Part shown: positions 1-8,443 of the stretch, piece after piece
Position numbering within the stretch: position 1 is the first letter of the stretch
Layout of the letters: each line of letters starts with the position of its first letter
NCBI RefSeq assembly: GCF_946479715.1
Contig: NZ_CAMLHF010000044.1
Coordinates: 1 to 30,933, forward strand
DNA from: an uncultured Pedobacter sp.
GTDB lineage: Bacteria > Bacteroidota > Bacteroidia > Sphingobacteriales > Sphingobacteriaceae
Length of the DNA stretch: 30,933 nucleotides
Reading direction: 5' to 3'
Notes under the pieces: generated by a model
The model's input: the letters and a program-made list of their open reading frames with translations, nothing else
Told to the model about the DNA's origin: nothing
Database searches by the model: none
Program-made: the position numbers and the translations under genes

Positions 1-367
1 GCTCCAAACCTTTTTTACGAGCTTCTGATGCTCTTGTTTTACGTTTTGGTTTATATGGGAGATAAATATCTTCAATAGTAGCAATATTTGTTGCAGCATT
101 TATTTTTGCTTCAAGCTCTGGCGTAAGTTTTTCAAGCGCAGCAAGTGCTTTTAAAATTGCTTCTCTACGCTTATCGAGCTCACGAAGCTGCTGAAACCTG
201 TCGCGGATAGTGGCAACCTGTACCTCATCCAAACTCCCTGTCATCTCCTTGCGGTAACGGGAAATAAAGGGAACAGTTGCTCCTTCATCCAATAATTCAA
301 TAGTAGCGATAACCTGCTTTTCCGCTACTGCGAGTTCAGCAGCGATTATTGTAGAGTGATTACTCAT
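1..367 (-). CDS. tex: Tex family RNA-binding transcription accessory protein, N-terminal part
   Basis: This is a partial gene: 122 codons from an ATG at 367, continuing past the left edge. The translation begins MSNHSTIIAAELAV, then has the Tex N-terminal pattern: VPFISRYRKEMTGSLDE, a basic helical stretch rich in QLRELDKRREAIL, and LPYKPKRKTRASEARKKGL at the edge. The motifs FISRYRKE and YKPKRKTRA are hallmarks of Tex/YqgF-like S1-domain proteins. In characterised relatives these bind nucleic acid and affect transcription; the C-terminal HhH and S1 domains lie outside the window. A rho-independent terminator just upstream separates it from the pdhB-type gene, so it probably has its own promoter in 368-417, where I see no clear consensus. 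The family call is confident; the cellular role is inferred from homologues only. Confidence 0.93.
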   Translation of the reverse strand, partial: MSNHSTIIAAELAVAEKQVIATIELLDEGATVPFISRYRKEMTGSLDEVQVATIRDRFQQLRELDKRREAILKALAALEKLTPELEAKINAATNIATIEDIYLPYKPKRKTRASEARKKGLE

Positions 368-417
368 TTTGATCTCTATTTGATGTTGTAAAGTACAGTG
401 GGGTCAAAAATAAAAAA

Positions 418-447
418 AATCCCGCAGAGGGTTTAACCAGCGGGATT
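418..447 (-). terminator. Rho-independent terminator after the E1 beta gene
   Basis: An 8-bp perfect stem (AATCCCGC / GCGGGATT) encloses a 14-nt loop. On the minus strand it is followed by a run of eight T residues. It lies 24 bp past the stop of the 471-1457 gene and ahead of tex, so it most likely ends the E1 beta transcript. Confidence 0.8.
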
Positions 448-470
448 ATATTTCTTTTAAATAATTAGTC

Positions 471-1457
471 TTATTTTGCTACGTACATAACTTCTTTTAC
501 AGCTTTAACTACCTTTTCTGCATTAGGTAAGCTGGCTGCAATAAGAGTTGGTGCATAAGGCAACGGTACATCTGCACAAGTGATACGCAATACCGGAGCA
601 TCAAGATAATCGAAAGCATTTTTTTGGATATTAAATGCAATTTCAGAAGAGATAGAAGCCAATGGCCAGGCCTCTTCAACAATTACCAAACGATTGGTTT
701 TCTTAACAGATTCAATGATAGTTGCATAATCAATAGGACGTACAGTACGTAAATCGATTACTTCAACACTAACACCTTCTTTAGTTAATTCTTCTACAGC
801 TGGGTTTACAACACGAGTAAGCATTTTACCAAAAGTTACGATGGTTACATCAGTACCTTCTTTCACAACATTAGCCTTACCTAGAGGGATATAAAACTCA
901 CCTTCAGGAACTTCGCCTTTATCACCATACATCACCTCAGATTCCATGAAGATAACAGGATCCGGATCAATGATAGATTGTTTAAGTAAACCTTTGGCTT
1001 CGTAAGGAGTAGATGGAACTACAACTTTTAAACCCGGGCAGTTTGCATACCAGTTCTCAAAGTTTTGAGAGTGCTGAGCACCTAACTGACCTGCATTTCC
1101 AGTTGGTCCGCGAAATACGATAGGCACAGAAAACTGTCCGCCACTCATAGATAGCATTTTTGCTGCACCATTAATGATCTGATCTATAGCAACCAGAGAG
1201 AAGTTAAAAGTCATGAACTCTATGATTGGAACCAATCCGTTCATTGCTGCGCCAATACCTATACCGGTAAAGCCCAACTCAGCTATAGGCGTGTCTATAA
1301 TGCGTTTGTCGCCAAATTCATCCAACATTCCCTGACTAACTTTATATGCACCATTATATTGTGCAACTTCTTCGCCCATCAAAAAAATGTTCTCATTTTT
1401 GCGCATTTCTTCGCTTAAGGCCTCACGTAAAGCTTCTCTAAATTGAATCTCTCTCAT
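471..1457 (-). CDS. pdhB: Pyruvate dehydrogenase E1 component, beta subunit
   Basis: The protein has 328 residues and begins MREIQFREALREALSEEM, the usual start of the transketolase-type E1 beta subunit. With the alpha subunit it decarboxylates pyruvate in the cytosolic pyruvate dehydrogenase complex. Visible family features are GEEVAQYNGAYKVSQG, DTPIAELGFTGIGIGAA with the glutamate that contacts thiamine diphosphate, the FRGPTGNAGQLGAQHSQ loop that carries the active-site histidine, and the C-terminal transketolase domain ending in LPNAEKVVKAV. A longer frame opens at a TTG at 1484, but that codon overlaps the -7 promoter box, so the ATG at 1457 is the start. The alpha subunit gene is not adjacent, so the complex is encoded in scattered genes. 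A branched-chain 2-oxoacid dehydrogenase beta subunit is the main alternative, but the sequence fits the pyruvate type better. Confidence 0.93.
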   Translation of the reverse strand: MREIQFREALREALSEEMRKNENIFLMGEEVAQYNGAYKVSQGMLDEFGDKRIIDTPIAELGFTGIGIGAAMNGLVPIIEFMTFNFSLVAIDQIINGAAKMLSMSGGQFSVPIVFRGPTGNAGQLGAQHSQNFENWYANCPGLKVVVPSTPYEAKGLLKQSIIDPDPVIFMESEVMYGDKGEVPEGEFYIPLGKANVVKEGTDVTIVTFGKMLTRVVNPAVEELTKEGVSVEVIDLRTVRPIDYATIIESVKKTNRLVIVEEAWPLASISSEIAFNIQKNAFDYLDAPVLRITCADVPLPYAPTLIAASLPNAEKVVKAVKEVMYVAK

Positions 1458-1481
1458 TGTATATTCAAATGTTAATTGCGG

Positions 1482-1512
1482 CAAACTTAGATAAAATTGT
1501 TTTTATATGCAA
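1482..1512 (-). promoter_or_regulatory. Promoter of the E1 beta gene
   Basis: On the minus strand TTG (1512-1510) is followed after 20 nt by TAAGTTTG (1489-1482), a full match to the Bacteroidota -7 consensus TAnnTTTG. Transcription would start near 1478, giving a leader of about 20 nt to the ATG at 1457. This position excludes the upstream TTG at 1484 as a start codon. Confidence 0.65.
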
Positions 1513-1587
1513 TTTATTCGCACACAGCCCGCCATTGAAAAGAAAGTTTTACACTTGAAATATATCCGTGACGGTTTAATTCCTTAA

Positions 1588-4461
1588 CTATCTCTGACAA
1601 ATGTCTTTATAAGGGCAATACGAGCAGTTTTCTTTATTCTCAGTTTGCAGAAACGGAATGTTTTCATCAAACAGTTCATTTAGCTTTTCATTTAATTTAT
1701 CAGCAAACATAGATTTAAACGCTTCAAGGCTCTGATCCTGCAATACTAATCCACCTTTTTGCTTTTCTTTAAATAAAGTACCCTCTTTAAAATCCCGAAC
1801 CGTATAAAGATGTGGCTCTACATATTGCCTACCTTTAACCTGCTCATATACATACGTATAGAATAATGTTTGTATAAGCGCCTTGTTATGATCCTTTGCC
1901 TGATCCTCGAAAAGAGAAGGGAAATCTTTGTACTTAAGCTGATCTTTACCTGTTTTATAATCAACAATCCTGATCTTTCCATCTTTTACATCAACGCGGT
2001 CAATGATACCGTATAGCCAGATATTACGATTCTTTCCCTCTGTGTTAATTGGATAAAGCATCACATAATCGCTTTTATTTTCAAGCTCCTCTATTTTAAA
2101 AGGCGTAAGCTTTTCATCATTTCTTAAAATTTTAAGGGCATACTGCTCCAATACCTGTAATACAATCTGTTGCAAAGCCGGAGTTTGCGTTCCCGCTTTG
2201 GCCGCGTTAAGCTTAAGTTCTTTGGCCAGGGCAGACTCACAAATATCTGTCAGCTTCTTTTCCCTTTCCTTAATAAAATCGGCTGTTATCTCAGCTCCTA
2301 CACTAGGCTCATAAAAAACTTCCATTACGGTATGCAGTGCACTTCCGATTAGGTTAGCTTCTATTCTATCCGGTAAATCTTTAGGCTCTTTTAAACCGGC
2401 AATATTTTTATAGAAAAACCTTAAGGAACAGGTATTATAATCTGTAAATGCAGTGGCTGATATTTTTTTGTCGTACTTGGGGGTAGAATTTCTTTTGAAA
2501 TATTTCTCTAATCCTTTTAATACCTCTTCCTTTTTTTCTACAACAATTTTCAGGTTTCTGGGATTCTCTATTGATTGGTTCTGCTGCACCCTATGCGAAA
2601 ACGTACAATTGGTTTCGAACTCCAGCTGTTTTACAAAGCGACTTTCCTCTCCTGTACTTTTCTCGTCTGTAACACCATTATAAACCAGTGTAATCTTTTT
2701 GGCAACATGCAGTAACCTATAAAACAGGTAAGCCGAAATTGCATTCTGATGTTCAAGTATAGGAAGGCCAAAAGCACGCCTAATATTATCAGGAATAAAT
2801 GATGGGTTATTATTGATTTTAGGAAGGATGCCTTCATTTACACCCAAAACAATAAGTTCATCAAAGTCCAGGTTCCTGCTTTCTAAAAGGCCCATTACCT
2901 GCAAACCGGCCAAAGGTTCTCCTTCAAAGGGCACCGTTAATCCTTGAAGTGCTCTTCTGATCAACTTAAAAACGAACCTCGGATTCAAATCCTTTACCCC
3001 TTCCGCTTTTAGTTCTTCAAAACTATCTGTAAGTGCATTAAGTGCTTTCACTGCTTCGGTAGATAACAAGCTGTCCATTCTTTGCAACTTACTTTCTTCT
3101 GAAACGTATAACAATACACTTGCAAGATGCCTTATCGTTGTAAAGGAATCGGCAAAAGGGTTAAAGGTGATTGTCGCGATCTTGCCTATACGCAGGAGTT
3201 CCGTTCTGTCAAAAGATACCTTTTTCTCATCAACAATCTTGTTATGCAACTCATTACGTAAATCCTGATCAACAGGAATCAACGGATTAAAAAGGAATGA
3301 TAAAACATGCTTATAGTTAACCTCTGCATCAGACAACAAGGCTTCCTGAATACTGAGCCAAAGATCACATAAGCCATATAAAGCCGATTGCTCAAAGGGA
3401 TAGCCCATGGTAACATTCACACTATCGTCGTCAATAGTTTGTAAAGACGGGATTAGCAACTTCTCATCGGCTAGAATAATTGCTTTTCCGCCTTCTGTTT
3501 TAGCCCCATTTTCCGATAAAAGTTCCGAGAGCAGCTTGCCCTGAGCAACATTACCCAATGCCTGCACAACAACAAATTCTTTTGCCGCATCGTTCAGTCT
3601 TGCCGGCGCTACCTTAAACTGGTTAACCAACCCAACAGTATGTATATTTCTTCTGATAAAATGTCCGGCTTCCTGCAAAGGATTTGAAAAATAATGCGCA
3701 TCTATATCAAAATAGAAAGAACACCATCCTTTTTCCTGCCATTGCTTAAAAAACCGCTCTTCTGCTTTCGACAAAGCATTGAAACCAACAAATACAGTAT
3801 GTTTAAATGCTTTTAAAAATTCAGGATCGGAGTGCTTACCTTCTGCAAGGTTACGGTACATCTTGGCATTGGTAACCAGATTTTCCTTGGCTAATCTTAA
3901 GTGAAAATTAACATAAAGTAACGGCATTCTTTGCCATAGCTCTATAAACCTCTCCTGCATTTGGTTCTGCTTTTTTGCAGAAAAAGAGCCCCAGAAAGTT
4001 CGCATAAACTGTAATTGCTCCTCGTCAAAGTTCGGGAATTGGAGTTGCAGTTCAGCAATATCTTCAATTAAGCCAAATATCTCTTTAGCATTTGCCAGAT
4101 AGTAATCTACCTGACTAAAATCTCCCAGAATAATTTCTGCCAGTGGATAAAACTCATCCGGCGAAATATCCTCTCTGCCCTCTGCTCTTAATAGTTCATT
4201 ATAACAGGTATATAAAACAAAGAATTGTTTAAGCTGACCTGCAGGAACAAGCGCTGTACCTCGCGAAAGAAATTCCTGAATAGTATACATCTGAGGGCTC
4301 CAAATTGGCTTACCACTCACTTCTGCAAGGTATTTCTTTAGGTATAGCTGAGGCCTCTTATTATTAAAAACAATGGCTACATCCTGTAGTTCATTACCAA
4401 AACGTTCTAAAAGATCGGCAGCAACTCTGTTCAAAAACTTTCCTTCGTTCACACTTTCCAT
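1588..4461 (-). CDS. AddB-like PD-(D/E)XK nuclease subunit with Fe-S cluster cysteines
   Basis: 957 residues. The C-terminal part is a RecB-type nuclease: TAFTDYNTCSLRFFYKN around residues 670-686, IRIVDYKTGK near residue 832 (catalytic Asp and Lys), and a closing CSYCPYKDIC at 946-955. Cys678 with Cys946, Cys949 and Cys955 forms the four-cysteine Fe-S staple known from AddB. The middle resembles a UvrD/RecB-like helicase body (LQVMGLLESRNLDFDELIVLGVNEG). The N-terminus has no Walker A motif, so this subunit is probably not itself an ATPase. It follows the AddA-like gene with a one-base TAATG overlap, so the two are translationally coupled. The pair should process double-strand DNA ends for recombination. 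Sequence is well diverged from Firmicutes AddB, hence no firm symbol. Confidence 0.87.
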   Translation of the reverse strand: MESVNEGKFLNRVAADLLERFGNELQDVAIVFNNKRPQLYLKKYLAEVSGKPIWSPQMYTIQEFLSRGTALVPAGQLKQFFVLYTCYNELLRAEGREDISPDEFYPLAEIILGDFSQVDYYLANAKEIFGLIEDIAELQLQFPNFDEEQLQFMRTFWGSFSAKKQNQMQERFIELWQRMPLLYVNFHLRLAKENLVTNAKMYRNLAEGKHSDPEFLKAFKHTVFVGFNALSKAEERFFKQWQEKGWCSFYFDIDAHYFSNPLQEAGHFIRRNIHTVGLVNQFKVAPARLNDAAKEFVVVQALGNVAQGKLLSELLSENGAKTEGGKAIILADEKLLIPSLQTIDDDSVNVTMGYPFEQSALYGLCDLWLSIQEALLSDAEVNYKHVLSFLFNPLIPVDQDLRNELHNKIVDEKKVSFDRTELLRIGKIATITFNPFADSFTTIRHLASVLLYVSEESKLQRMDSLLSTEAVKALNALTDSFEELKAEGVKDLNPRFVFKLIRRALQGLTVPFEGEPLAGLQVMGLLESRNLDFDELIVLGVNEGILPKINNNPSFIPDNIRRAFGLPILEHQNAISAYLFYRLLHVAKKITLVYNGVTDEKSTGEESRFVKQLEFETNCTFSHRVQQNQSIENPRNLKIVVEKKEEVLKGLEKYFKRNSTPKYDKKISATAFTDYNTCSLRFFYKNIAGLKEPKDLPDRIEANLIGSALHTVMEVFYEPSVGAEITADFIKEREKKLTDICESALAKELKLNAAKAGTQTPALQQIVLQVLEQYALKILRNDEKLTPFKIEELENKSDYVMLYPINTEGKNRNIWLYGIIDRVDVKDGKIRIVDYKTGKDQLKYKDFPSLFEDQAKDHNKALIQTLFYTYVYEQVKGRQYVEPHLYTVRDFKEGTLFKEKQKGGLVLQDQSLEAFKSMFADKLNEKLNELFDENIPFLQTENKENCSYCPYKDICQR

Positions 4462-7400
4462 TACGATACTTTTAATAATTTTCCTGTTTCGGCATACCAG
4501 ATGTAAGCGTCTATTTGTTTAAACTCATCCATTTTCAACAGGTTTTCCCTGTAATGATTGATGTCGTCTATATATTTATTATGAGGGGCACCAAATTTAA
4601 AATCGAGCAAAACAGCCTTATCCTCCATTACAAAAAGCTTATCCGGACGTTTCACTTCCCCCCCCTCCAAAATCATATCTCTTTCGCTAATTATACTTTT
4701 AGAATGCTTAAACCATTCTGCTATTTCCTGTTGATTGATCACATCTATAACCGCTTGCTTTACTTCATCGCGCTCACTACGCCTGATCAGGCCTTCCTGC
4801 ATTTTCACCGCGATCAATTTATCAAGATCTTTTAAATCTGTAATAGTTTCCAGAATACTATGTAACACTACCCCTTTTCGTTGTCGGGCATTAAACCAGC
4901 CATCATCATTATTCTTTTGGTAATTAAACTTGGAGGTCAGTCGCTCATTCACATAATAATCAGACACCTTTATGGCGCTTTCATTAATTTCAGATACTTT
5001 TTTAACTGCAGGCCTTAATTCTCCAAAAGACATCAGGTTTTCTTCAAGTACAAAACCTGATTCCTCTTCATTTTTAAAAAGGTTCAGTAATATATTCTGA
5101 AGCTCATTTTTAACCGTGCTTTCTTTTTTCTTCTCTACAGTTGTTGTTTTAGGGCATACCAGATATAAATATTCCCTTGCTCTGGTAGTAGCCACATATA
5201 ATGTATTTAGGGCATCCATATAGTTGAGCAGCATTTCTTCAAAGTACTCGCGCGCAAACGCCGTAGACGCAAGTTTACTACTATAATCCACCGGCAAAGT
5301 ACTAAAGCTTTCAAACCCTGCCTGTCCGGCGTTTACCCATAATATTTTCTTAATAAATCCACTTGGGATGTTTAACTTCCAGTTTAAAAATGGAATAATT
5401 ACCCCCTTAAACTCTAATCCTTTTGATTTATGAATGGTCATGATTTGCACCGCATCCTGATCATCAGCATTAGGCAAAGCTTTATTTAAGCCTTCTTCAT
5501 CCCACCATTCCAGGAACCTACCCAGCCCTTGATCACCCCCGCCGGCAAAAACACCTATCTGATCTCTAAGCGCCATGATAAAAGGAATATGATTTTCATT
5601 GCGGCCCGTCCCCAATCCAAAAAACTGCACCATTCTTTCCATTAAGCTGGTCATAGGCAATTGTCTGAAGCTCTCAAAGCCACTGCAGAAGTCCTCAGGA
5701 AAATAAGAGGTAAGATTTTGAATAGGCTGATTAGCAATATCCATCCAATCCTGAGCATTTAACCCAACTTTCTGTTCTATCCCTTCAGGGTTATTAATCT
5801 GACTATAAAGCCTTGCACATGTAGCCCGGTAAATGGCCTGCTCATCCTCTCTGGCCACCAACATTCTAAATATATTGATCAGCAACTGGACAGCAAGGTT
5901 AGACGATATCTTTAAAGCATCTCCGGAAATAACCTGAAACGTTTTCCCCGCAGCGGCCGATAAATCATCTTGTCTATCTAATAAGGCTGAAATCATTATT
6001 TCTGCCTCTCGATTAGTCTTTACCAACACGCAAATATCTTTCATAAAAAACCCATGAACAGCTAGCAGTTCAATGATTTTGTTAACGGAATGTACAGCTG
6101 CAACAGGACTTTCATCCTCTGCCTCTGCATCATCTTCCTTGTTCAGAAATTGCATCTCGATTTTACCACCTGTTAGCGTTTGAGGCGTAACGTTTTGAAA
6201 GCTTCCTTCATAAGCGCTATCAATAATCTGGTTATACTCCTGATTCCAATAGCTTAAAAGATCTTCTCTCTCAGTCTCTGCCAGGATTCCATTGAGTTGT
6301 CTTTGCAAAATAGATGGCAAATGGCTGTACAGAAAATTGTTAAACGCAATCACATTAGCTGTACTTCTTCTGTTAAATTCCAAGTTCTCTTCTACAACAT
6401 TATGCGCTTGCACATCATGTCTTACATTGCTATGCAAAATACGCCAGTCGCCGCTACGCCATCGATATATAGACTGCTTTACATCCCCTACAATGAGATG
6501 CTCAGTAGTATTCCCCTCAAATTCTGATAGCGCATTTCTGATAAGTGGCAAAAAATTAAGCCACTGCATGGTGCTGGTGTCCTGAAATTCATCAAATAAA
6601 AAATGCTTATACCTATTTCCTGTTTTTTCCCAGATAAAGGAAGGGTTTTCCGCATCTGCTCCTGTTATGCCAACCAATAACTGTTGGGCATCACTGATAA
6701 GGAGTGCTTTATTTTCGGCCCTGTAATTCTTTAATTGCTGTGCCATTTCCTGCATCAACCGTAAATAAGAACTGTTTTTATGAATAGCCAGCCATGTTGA
6801 GTATTGTTCGGCACCTTCCCGATAAAAGTCAACCATTTTCTTTAAGCCCGGATTAAGGTCATCATACAACTGCCTTACTCCTGATGTATCCTTTAATGAG
6901 GTATGCGGCCATTGATCAAAATCATCAACCATATTAGCCAAAGCAGGAAAAATACTATAATCTTCATTCAATATCTTATCCAGCTTTAACAAAGGATTAA
7001 GAGATTTACGTGCCAGTTCTTCGGGCAAAACACCAGAAAGATCAAATATGTATTTCAGGTCCGTAGCTTGATCAAACAAGGTTTTATCAAATGCTTTTAT
7101 GCCAGAGGTTACAGTTTGTTTTAAAGTATTGAATTCTGTCGACCTATCTTCTCCCATAAGCAACATCGCTTCCTGAAAAGGATAGTATCTTTCTTTAAAA
7201 ATCTCATTAGCCAGATCCTTTAACGCACGCTGATAATTCCAGTCCTTGCCATCACTTATCCTGTCTATAGCAAGTGCCGTTACCCATTCCAGCAATTCAG
7301 GATCAGCTTCCATCTGTAAATTCAGTGCTTTAACCAGTTCTTCCTTTACTTTATCATGGTTCATCTCCAGCTTATATCCACTGTCCAGATTGAGTTCAAA

Positions 7401-7766
7401 AGCAAAGCTTCGAATTACCTTTTGCACAAAGCCGTCAATTGTGCTTACAGAGAACCTACCAAAATCATGAAGAATATTGCTGTAAATTATCTGTGCTTTT
7501 GCTTTAATATCCTCATCAGAAAGTTCAGGATAGTTAGCCTTTAAAAGTGGCTTAAAATCTGAGGGATCGCCTTTTGCTATCGCCTGTAAGGCTCCCAATA
7601 TCCGCTCCTTCATTTCGGCCGTTGCCTTATTTGTAAAGGTAACTGCAAGAATTTCCCTGTATTTACCCGGGCCGCTAAATAAAAGTGTAAGGTAATGCAG
7701 GGTTAGGCTAAAAGTCTTACCCGATCCGGCAGATGCTCTAAGCAATTTTAAAGGTTGTTGAGGCAT
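4461..7766 (-). CDS. AddA-like UvrD-family helicase-nuclease (double-strand break repair)
   Basis: 1101 residues. Superfamily 1A helicase motifs are in order: Walker A ASAGSGKT at about 11-18, motif Ia AVTFTNKATAEMKERI near 40-55, Walker B FDEFQDTS at about 391-397, VGDVKQSIYRWRSGD soon after, IMTIHKSKGLEF near 775, and YVATTRAREYLYL near 857. The C-terminus has GVVLHSILE and VLLDFKFG (around 1054), the core of a RecB/AddA nuclease domain. The enzyme should unwind and degrade broken DNA ends together with the product of the next gene, with which it shares one base (TAATG). The start ATG at 7766 gives MPQQPLKLLRASAGSGKT, placing the P-loop close to the N-terminus as in the family. RecB and PcrA/UvrD are less likely because of the partner gene and the nuclease tail. 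Confidence 0.9.
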   Translation of the reverse strand: MPQQPLKLLRASAGSGKTFSLTLHYLTLLFSGPGKYREILAVTFTNKATAEMKERILGALQAIAKGDPSDFKPLLKANYPELSDEDIKAKAQIIYSNILHDFGRFSVSTIDGFVQKVIRSFAFELNLDSGYKLEMNHDKVKEELVKALNLQMEADPELLEWVTALAIDRISDGKDWNYQRALKDLANEIFKERYYPFQEAMLLMGEDRSTEFNTLKQTVTSGIKAFDKTLFDQATDLKYIFDLSGVLPEELARKSLNPLLKLDKILNEDYSIFPALANMVDDFDQWPHTSLKDTSGVRQLYDDLNPGLKKMVDFYREGAEQYSTWLAIHKNSSYLRLMQEMAQQLKNYRAENKALLISDAQQLLVGITGADAENPSFIWEKTGNRYKHFLFDEFQDTSTMQWLNFLPLIRNALSEFEGNTTEHLIVGDVKQSIYRWRSGDWRILHSNVRHDVQAHNVVEENLEFNRRSTANVIAFNNFLYSHLPSILQRQLNGILAETEREDLLSYWNQEYNQIIDSAYEGSFQNVTPQTLTGGKIEMQFLNKEDDAEAEDESPVAAVHSVNKIIELLAVHGFFMKDICVLVKTNREAEIMISALLDRQDDLSAAAGKTFQVISGDALKISSNLAVQLLINIFRMLVAREDEQAIYRATCARLYSQINNPEGIEQKVGLNAQDWMDIANQPIQNLTSYFPEDFCSGFESFRQLPMTSLMERMVQFFGLGTGRNENHIPFIMALRDQIGVFAGGGDQGLGRFLEWWDEEGLNKALPNADDQDAVQIMTIHKSKGLEFKGVIIPFLNWKLNIPSGFIKKILWVNAGQAGFESFSTLPVDYSSKLASTAFAREYFEEMLLNYMDALNTLYVATTRAREYLYLVCPKTTTVEKKKESTVKNELQNILLNLFKNEEESGFVLEENLMSFGELRPAVKKVSEINESAIKVSDYYVNERLTSKFNYQKNNDDGWFNARQRKGVVLHSILETITDLKDLDKLIAVKMQEGLIRRSERDEVKQAVIDVINQQEIAEWFKHSKSIISERDMILEGGEVKRPDKLFVMEDKAVLLDFKFGAPHNKYIDDINHYRENLLKMDEFKQIDAYIWYAETGKLLKVS

Positions 7767-7851
7767 TACGTAAAGCTATAACTTATTTAGAAAAATATGG
7801 CCACAAATAAAATCTACTATTTAACTAGAGAATATTAAACTGGTATTACAA

Positions 7852-7878
7852 TTGATGTTAGCTATTCTATTAATTTTG
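7852..7878 (+). promoter_or_regulatory. Candidate promoter of the thioredoxin-like gene
   Basis: TTG (7852-7854) is followed after 16 nt by TAATTTTG (7871-7878), a perfect -7 box. The next bases are CA, as at several other promoters in this window. The start would be near 7882, about 14 nt before the ATG at 7896. The spacer is slightly short. Confidence 0.45.
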
Positions 7879-7895
7879 CAATAAATTACTGAATA

Positions 7896-8435
7896 ATGAA
7901 AAGGATAGCCTTAATACTACTTATTGCCATAGCAACTGTAGGCGCAAGCTCTGCACAAGAGAAAAAAGAAGCGGTGCATATATATAATCCACAGGCCAAT
8001 GCCCGTGCAGATATTGATGGCGCAGTAGCCAAAGCTAAAAAAGAAGGAAAGCATGTGTTTTTGCAAATTGGCGGTAACTGGTGCAGCTGGTGTATTGCTT
8101 TTCATAAAATGGTAGACAATACGCCTGAATTAAAACAATTCATTAACGACAACTACGAAGTTGTTTTGGTGAACTATAGCCCTGAAAATAAAAACGAGGC
8201 TGTGCTTGCCAGTCTTAATTACCCACAACGTTTCGGATTCCCTGTTTTTGTAATACTTGATGGTAACGGGAAAGTATTGCATACCCAAAACTCTGCTTAC
8301 CTGGAAACGGAGGAGAAAGATGCAAATGGCAAAAAGAAAACGGGACATAGCGTGAAAGCTGTTACCGACTTCTTGAAAAACTGGACGCCAAAAGCAGTTG
8401 ATCCGGAAACTTACAAACAACAAAAAGCAAAGTAA
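7896..8435 (+). CDS. Secreted thioredoxin-fold protein (CSWC)
   Basis: 179 residues. A signal peptide is visible: two basic residues, a hydrophobic stretch to about residue 15, then ASSAQ. The mature part has a thioredoxin-like core: AVAKAKKEGKHVFLQIGG, then NWCSWC with redox cysteines 63 and 66, a helix AFHKMVDNTPELKQFI, and FGFPVFVILDGNGKVL, whose Pro is the expected cis-proline. The WCxWC motif resembles the thioredoxin_7/DUF255-like group rather than classic TlpA. It is probably a periplasmic disulfide reductase or oxidase; the partner is unknown. It stands alone, converging on the GH3 gene with 8 bp between stop codons. Confidence 0.82.
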   Translation: MKRIALILLIAIATVGASSAQEKKEAVHIYNPQANARADIDGAVAKAKKEGKHVFLQIGGNWCSWCIAFHKMVDNTPELKQFINDNYEVVLVNYSPENKNEAVLASLNYPQRFGFPVFVILDGNGKVLHTQNSAYLETEEKDANGKKKTGHSVKAVTDFLKNWTPKAVDPETYKQQKAK

Positions 8436-8443
8436 TTTAACAA

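Noticed and set aside
1458..1484. Longer N-terminus for the E1 beta protein from TTG at 1484
   Set aside because: The codon is part of the -7 promoter box and the added nine residues do not belong to the family.
4655..4680. Frameshift at the short C run inside the AddA-like gene
   Set aside because: The frame is continuous through the run, and the conserved nuclease motif LLDFKFG follows in the same frame.
1588..7766. Anti-phage defence locus
   Set aside because: Helicase plus nuclease can resemble one, but motif order, Fe-S cysteines and TAATG coupling fit a housekeeping AddAB-like repair enzyme, and there are no other defence genes around.
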